Assembly (NCBI GenBank): GCA_963969595.1
Contig: OZ018416.1
Coordinates: 13,098,065 to 13,162,064, forward strand
Length of the DNA: 64,000 nucleotides
Source of the DNA: Neckera pumila
Lineage: Eukaryota > Streptophyta > Bryopsida > Hypnales > Neckeraceae
Direction of reading: 5' to 3'
Shown: in pieces, positions 58,927 to 64,000 of the stretch
Layout of the letters: each line of letters begins with the position of its first letter
How positions within the stretch are numbered: position 1 is the stretch's first letter
Position numbers and translations under genes: made by a program
Notes under the pieces: generated by a model
What the model was told of the DNA's origin: nothing
Seen by the model: only the letters and a program-made list of their open reading frames with translations
Database searches by the model: none

Positions 58927-60665
58927 GTAAGTTTTTAAGTAAAATTTTACTAAAAAGATTGTCTCTTTATAGTATTTAATTAGGAATCTCCAATTAACCA
59001 AAATAAAATCTAATCAACCTGTAGGTGTATTTCAGAAAAGAAAGTGGTGCTATCTATTTTGAAGTTCTTTTACAAATTTTCATACTAAATTATTGGAACA
59101 TTATAGGCATAGAAAATCACTATCACCAAAGCATAGAAAAAAATTGAGTGTGGTTTATGAATTTAGAATTTTGGATTTGGGGATTAAGATTTTAAGGTGA
59201 CTATAAATAATGTGTTAGTACCTTGCATCTCAATTCCAGGTCCCCAGTAATTTAGAACAATAAGATCATAGGCTTGTGCTACAACTTCTTTGTCACTGCG
59301 TAGTCAATCAATCAAACCAACTCCTTCAAGTCCTTAATCTTCTATAAATATGAATTATTTCATGATAAAAACCACGAAATACATAAACATAGAGGAACAT
59401 GTAAATTTTGAATTGTGTGCCCCAATTGTATTGCTAGTGGAATATGGGCCACATAGAACATAGAGAATTGCCACAAGAAAAAACTTTATGAAAACTTGAG
59501 TAGGTTTGGATCTTTGGAAGCATGTTTCCCAAGTTTACATGGCCTATATTTCTACTAGCGTATACAAGTTGTGTGGAAAAAATAGAGCAACCAATGGCTC
59601 TACAATGAAACAAAATTCACCGAGATAAAATTGCACAAAGACGCATTTCAGCAACATCAACATTGTTCACCGTTAGCATTGACAACAATCACTCACACAA
59701 ACTAGAAAGACAATAATTCAATGTGCAACTTCATTTATAAGTAATAATTAAATAATTTTACATCTCCACAAGTACTGCAAAAAAACAAAAATTAAAATTA
59801 AAATTTGCCTCACATGTAAATTGTAAAATCATTAGATACAAAAACAAGCAGTGAGATATTGAAGCAGATTGAACGCCTTTCTAAATTTTGAGGCTTTGTA
59901 GACCATCTCCACTTCAATATTGTTAGTATCTAGTATACAATAAAATTAGATGAGAAGTGCTCCAAGCCCCTCTAAAAAAATTCCAAGCACTTCATTTTAT
60001 ATATTGCACCAAGGATAGACACACTAAATCCAAGTTTAGTTGGCTTTTTCTCCATTTCATGCATAATAAATCAATTCACTATTTATTAGGAACACATTTG
60101 GTACATAGGGATGGGAAATAAGAAATTGGAAAGTTTGCCAAATGTAGATATGGAATATGGCAAGTTGATTTAGAATGCCCTTAAAACCATTTACAAAATA
60201 CAAGTTCAATTACCATCAAGTGTAAGTGTGCCACAATTCTATAGTAGCTTGATGGTTGAAACATGAACTATTAAAGAGGCATCCCAAATTGTAACACCTC
60301 CCACCCCATGTGCATGTTAATTGTTAGAATTTAGCATAGATCATGACACTATCTTCCCAAAATTACATGCACCTTCAATGTCTTTAGTCCTAATGTCCCA
60401 TGTATAGATGTAGATATGAAGTAAAGTTTATGAATACATTTATATATTGGTACGGATATCATACAAATATAAATACAAATACAAATCCATATGCCTCATT
60501 ATCCCATAGTTTTTTCCTCATTAATCTATGTCATCTATAAGGCGATTTTTTCTACAAGTGAACCATTGACAAGTTGAAATCAAAAAATCTTGAGGGGTTG
60601 GGCATTATAAACAGGAATGTGTGAAAACAAAAGGGAATTTCTTTGTAATATAACAATGAAGTGGG
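58927..60665. other. AT-rich spacer, no gene seen
   Basis: The first ~50 bp look like continuing CACTA subterminal repeats (AAGTAA motifs). The rest has short frames and no recognisable element ends. Confidence 0.4.
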
Positions 60666-61281
60666 GCACCATAACATTCTTAACCTTGCTCTTTACAATC
60701 CTTCTTGGATACTTGCCTAGCTTGCAATACATATTAAGAACCCACCCAAGATACAATTGAGCTAATAGGAGCCACTCAGAATGTAACCACTCATTTTTTC
60801 ATAGAATCTTCATCATAACAATAAGAATTTAGATGTTATAAAAAAATTAATGTGATAGTGTTTCATCTATAAAAATAAACTAACGCTTGAAATATGAGTG
60901 CATTCAAACTTAAAATCCAACATCAAAAGGAAAATAGTAGGACTTGTAACCAATCCTTTGTATTCCTTGTTGAATGCTAAATTAGATTATTTAGAAAGTT
61001 TTCCACTGAAATTGATGATAATTTTAATAGAATTTGTCATTATTGACAGCATCAAATAATTTTAGAACTGATTTTGGTGAAATTTATGAAATTTTTGAAT
61101 AAACTATTCCAATAAGATTCCAAAAAGGACTCTTAAAGGAACCTTTACAATGGTTTGGGTGGCTCCTATTAATTCATTTGTATCCTCTAATATAAAATCA
61201 TATTTTTATTGTAGGATTCCTAATTTGTCAGCTCCTTATTAGGGACCCCTTACAAAGGGTTAAGAATGCTATAATGTGCAC
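60666..61281. mobile_element. Foldback (long inverted repeat) element, ~615 bp
   Basis: Left edge GCACCATAACATTCTTAACC; complement of the right edge GCACATTATAGCATTCTTAACCC. Inward, GATACAATTGAGCTAATAGGAGCCAC (in two parts, near 60751-60776) pairs with the complement of 61163-61189. The arms are imperfect but collinear over roughly 120 bp or more. No coding capacity; superfamily not assigned. Confidence 0.65.
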
Positions 61282-61799
61282 AAGGTGTTGCTATCACCCC
61301 ATTACTAGATAGTATAATACAATCTTATAAAATTAAAAACCTGCACATCTAAAAAAGGTTTGGTGAAAGAAAAAAAAAGACAAAGAAAACAAAGTGCAAA
61401 TGTATATTTTTCATTATGTAAGAGAAAAATACATTGAACATGAGCATCTATTTCTATTTTTTTGGATACAAAGGGCCACTTTACACCATGGTGCAGAAGT
61501 GTACGAGTCAAGAATTGTAGGGAGCAATATGATTGGAGGAAATTTCATTCTTCACTAGATTTGACTTTGCACTATGGCCAAGATTTGTTGGATGAAATTT
61601 CAAGCATGGATGAAAAAATGACATGGGTACCTATGTAGGTAGTACTTTTTGTAAAGAGAGATCTCAAGAGGTCCAATTTCATGGGCAACTTCAACCCAGC
61701 CAACAAGAAACTTCATTTGTTATCTTTTTCATTGTGGCATATCTCAATCATGCAATTGAGGGCTTCTTTTATTTCAAATAGCACGAACTGGCTCTTTGC
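61282..61799. other. AT-rich spacer, no gene seen
   Basis: Short frames only; no repeat ends recognised. Confidence 0.35.
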
Positions 61800-61820
61800 T
61801 TCTTCTTCTTCTTCTTCTTC
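61800..61820 (+). repeat. TTC microsatellite
   Basis: Seven consecutive TTC-type triplets. In one plus-strand frame they give a Ser run, which explains the apparent open frame across 61681-62085. Confidence 0.9.
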
Positions 61821-61843
61821 CACATTGCAAAACTCTCCTCTTG

Positions 61844-62333
61844 GTGAAGTTGTCTGGAAGACCTTCTCTGCTTGGTATTTAAACTACAACCAATCAAGGC
61901 TTCTTATGGCAATCATTATTTTATCGTCTTTTGCCATCTTCTCCAACATCCCACTGCTGATTGCTTCAAATAACCATCATACTTTGGCCAAACCTTCTCG
62001 AATTGACCGGTACACTTCTCCACCGACCAATGCACTTCTCTACCATAGTGTAAAGCAACCCTACTTACATGATTTCAATTTGTGAAGTTGTTTGTCAGGA
62101 AGACTTCTCCGCTTGGTATTTACACTACAACCGACCACAACTTCTTATGGCAATCATTATTTTTTATCATCTTTTGGCATCTTCTCCAACATCCCACTAT
62201 GGGTTGCTTCAAATAACCATCATGTCTTGACCTAAACCTTCTTGAACCGCCCAGTGCACTTCTCCACCGACCAGTGCCCTTCTCCACCCACCATAGTGTA
62301 GTATATGTAAAGCAGCCTTGATTACATGATTTT
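61844..62333 (+). repeat. Tandem duplication, period about 238 bp
   Basis: GTGAAGTTGT begins at 61844 and 62082. Both copies continue with GGAAGAC, CGCTTGGTATTTA or similar, CTTCTTATGGCAATCATTATT, TTCTCCAACATCCCACT and ACTTCTCCACCGACCA, ending ACATGATTT. The copies differ by substitutions and small indels. Confidence 0.9.
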
Positions 62334-64000
62334 TCTTTTTTCTTTTTTCTTTTGCAAAGAAGAGAAGAGTGAGGCTCCGACACAAGCCCATTGCCTGGCT
62401 GAGTATGACTCTTGAGTCCTGACTACCTTAGGGCTACCTTAGGGTGGGACAAGCAACCCAAGTAGATGTAATGAATGGACGAGATAGGACCAGTCCGAGT
62501 TTGTCCACTGCAATTTTCTCCTCAGTCCAACTGAGTGCAGATGCATGGTGCAAGCAAGTGAACAGAACGGAAGCCAATTCTCAGTCATTTTGTGACGTGG
62601 ATCCCTGCAGTACACCAAACAGAAGATGTGCACCAAGTTTCCTCCCAAAGCTCGCTCTCTAAGTTTCAACTTTGCATTTACTGTACTGTAGTTTGTCATC
62701 AGCCAGGCACAAAGAATAGCAGGTTCCAGCCCTTTCCGTTTTGTTGGGCCAGGCCAGGCCACCTCACCCCACCCGGTCTGGTCACAAGCCTATGGGTTTG
62801 CCTCCTTATGCCGCTGTGGTGCCGCGATAGCTGAACCATGCTCGCGCCAACCCCTTGGTTTCTAACTTGGTTTCTAACTTGGTTTCTAAATTGGTTTGTA
62901 ACTTGGTTTGTAACTTGGGTTCCGCCCACTAACACTTACCTGCTAACCCGTCCCAGCCTTTGTACTATGATTCTTTCTTGTAGTACAGGTCACCGTTTTG
63001 TTTTGTAGTACAGGTAACGCTTCATTTGTGTCAAAGGGAAAGAAATACTTTAAGAACTTCTAAAAAACATATGGGTTTTCATTAGTTGTTAGTTTGTTTT
63101 GGGATTGTGAGCTTACGTTACTAAGTATCCACTGACATGGTCTTTCAAGATTGACTTTCTATGTGTCAGTGGAATACAATTGGAATTGAATGAATACGAG
63201 CTCCACTGTAGTCACTGGCCAGTGAGTGCGTTTCATTCCTGAGCTCAATGTTTTTCTCATGCAGTGCACATGCTCTCAGATGCTCTTAGTAGACAGGGGT
63301 GCAGCTAAGCTAGAATAACAGCTTACAGTAGTTATCAGAAGCTTATCGTAAGCTTTTTCTTACAGTAACTGAACTCTTCTTCAATCAAGAATAATGCAGG
63401 TCCCTGGCTGTCCTTCCCTGGCGAGCATGTTCTAAAACGTTGGAAGCTTCTTTGGTTTCAAAAACAAAACAAAATATTTTCTTTTTCTTTTTTGGAACCC
63501 AGAGTTTATTCCAAGAAAAGTACCAAGAACAAACGGCGGACAGCCGAGGGCAGAGCCCTGGAGAATAAAATTCACAGAAGCGCACAAAACAAAACAAAAC
63601 ATTGGAAACGTGAATGGTTCTATGATATATCCAGTGTCAGTACCTTTAGTTTCTGCACACCATGTTAATTAAGCTTACTCACTATTGGACAAAATTATAC
63701 AAACCTGCCTGGTGGGGTGAGAACCAAGACAACCACAACAGAGAGCACAAGGACTGCTAGATGGACAGGTTATTAGGAGAGTGTGTATCTAAATGCAATC
63801 TAGAGACAAATCTTGGGTAGGAAGAGACTGATTGTCATACTCCAGGTCAAACCGGCATTGGAACAGAGAGCAAATCGGGCAAACTAAGGTCGGACCACCC
63901 ATTCCCAACCAGGGATCCATGCCCAACCTGTGGGTATGCCATTATTTCCAATCAAGGTTTAGAATGTGCTTTTTATTCTTTTTTAAGGTTGGGACTAATA
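62334..64000. other. Mixed-composition end segment, no gene recognised
   Basis: From about 62390 the DNA is less AT-rich and resembles the host-gene flank at 2.4-8 kb. Frames of 60-107 codons exist on both strands between 62120 and 62940 but none shows a domain. It may be the edge of a gene outside the window. A 12-bp tandem repeat lies at 62855-62918. Confidence 0.35.
62855..62918 (+). repeat. 12-bp tandem repeat TTGGTTTCTAAC, about five units
   Basis: Five and a third units: two perfect TTGGTTTCTAAC, one ending AAA, then two TTGGTTTGTAAC variants. As 12 is a multiple of three it keeps a frame on the minus strand (NQV/TNQ-type repeats), but no gene context supports translation. Confidence 0.9.

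Noticed and set aside
61681..62085. A 134-codon frame with a Ser run and a hydrophobic stretch
   Set aside because: It crosses a TTC microsatellite and a tandem duplication whose second copy does not keep the frame.
1..64000. CRISPR array, bacterial operons or rRNA
   Set aside because: Repeats present are transposon termini, minisatellites and tandem duplications without regular spacers; no rRNA-like sequence or operon structure was seen.

Overview
The window reads as nuclear DNA of a land plant. It carries one intact, intron-rich gene for a plastid-targeted protein that only green plants have, two plant-type nuclear tRNA genes with Pol III T-runs, and plant CACTA and Ty3/gypsy debris. Base composition is AT-rich outside short gene-like islands. 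PiggyBac-type elements are uncommon in seed plants, so a non-seed plant (for example a bryophyte) is my guess, but the sequence does not settle the lineage. LAYOUT. 1-2.4 kb: AT-rich DNA with a nested inverted-repeat MITE. 2.4-8.1 kb: an eight-exon host gene (+ strand) whose exons join in phase to a 275-residue protein that I identify as a homologue of PIFI, the stromal factor of NDH-dependent chlororespiration; its first intron contains a ~290-bp unit repeated three times. 9.2-16.6 kb and 19.8-30.4 kb: AT-rich DNA colonised by ~0.85-0.99-kb piggyBac-like MITEs that begin and end at TTAA. 16.7-19.7 kb: a richer island with tRNA-Ser(GCU) on the minus strand and tRNA-Glu(CUC) on the plus strand. 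31.6-34.5 kb: a 2.9-kb long-inverted-repeat element with tandemly duplicated internal ends. 34.6-40.7 kb: a 6.1-kb piggyBac-like element (here PLE1) with a decayed transposase. 41.0-43.3 kb: a non-autonomous CACTA element with a 3-bp target duplication. 43.9-45.5 kb: a Ty3/gypsy relic on the minus strand. 46.0-47.0 kb: a hAT-like element carrying another MITE. 47.2-58.9 kb: a second, larger piggyBac-like element (PLE2), inserted at TTAA inside a CACTA terminus and itself invaded by relatives. 60.7-61.3 kb: a foldback element. 61.8-64 kb: duplicated, moderately GC-rich DNA with no gene I recognise. HOW IT FITS TOGETHER. The dominant theme is a piggyBac superfamily network. PLE2 is the likely (now dead) source of transposase for the abundant ~925-bp MITEs, because its right-terminal few hundred bases and its left terminus resemble the two ends of those MITEs. 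PLE1 is a different subfamily with its own TIR, and other MITEs match that type. Both transposases keep recognisable DDE_Tnp_1_7 blocks but are broken by stops and frameshifts, several stops being explicable as C-to-T changes. The host gene and tRNAs appear intact, so this is a gene-poor, transposon-rich interval around one photosynthesis-related gene.
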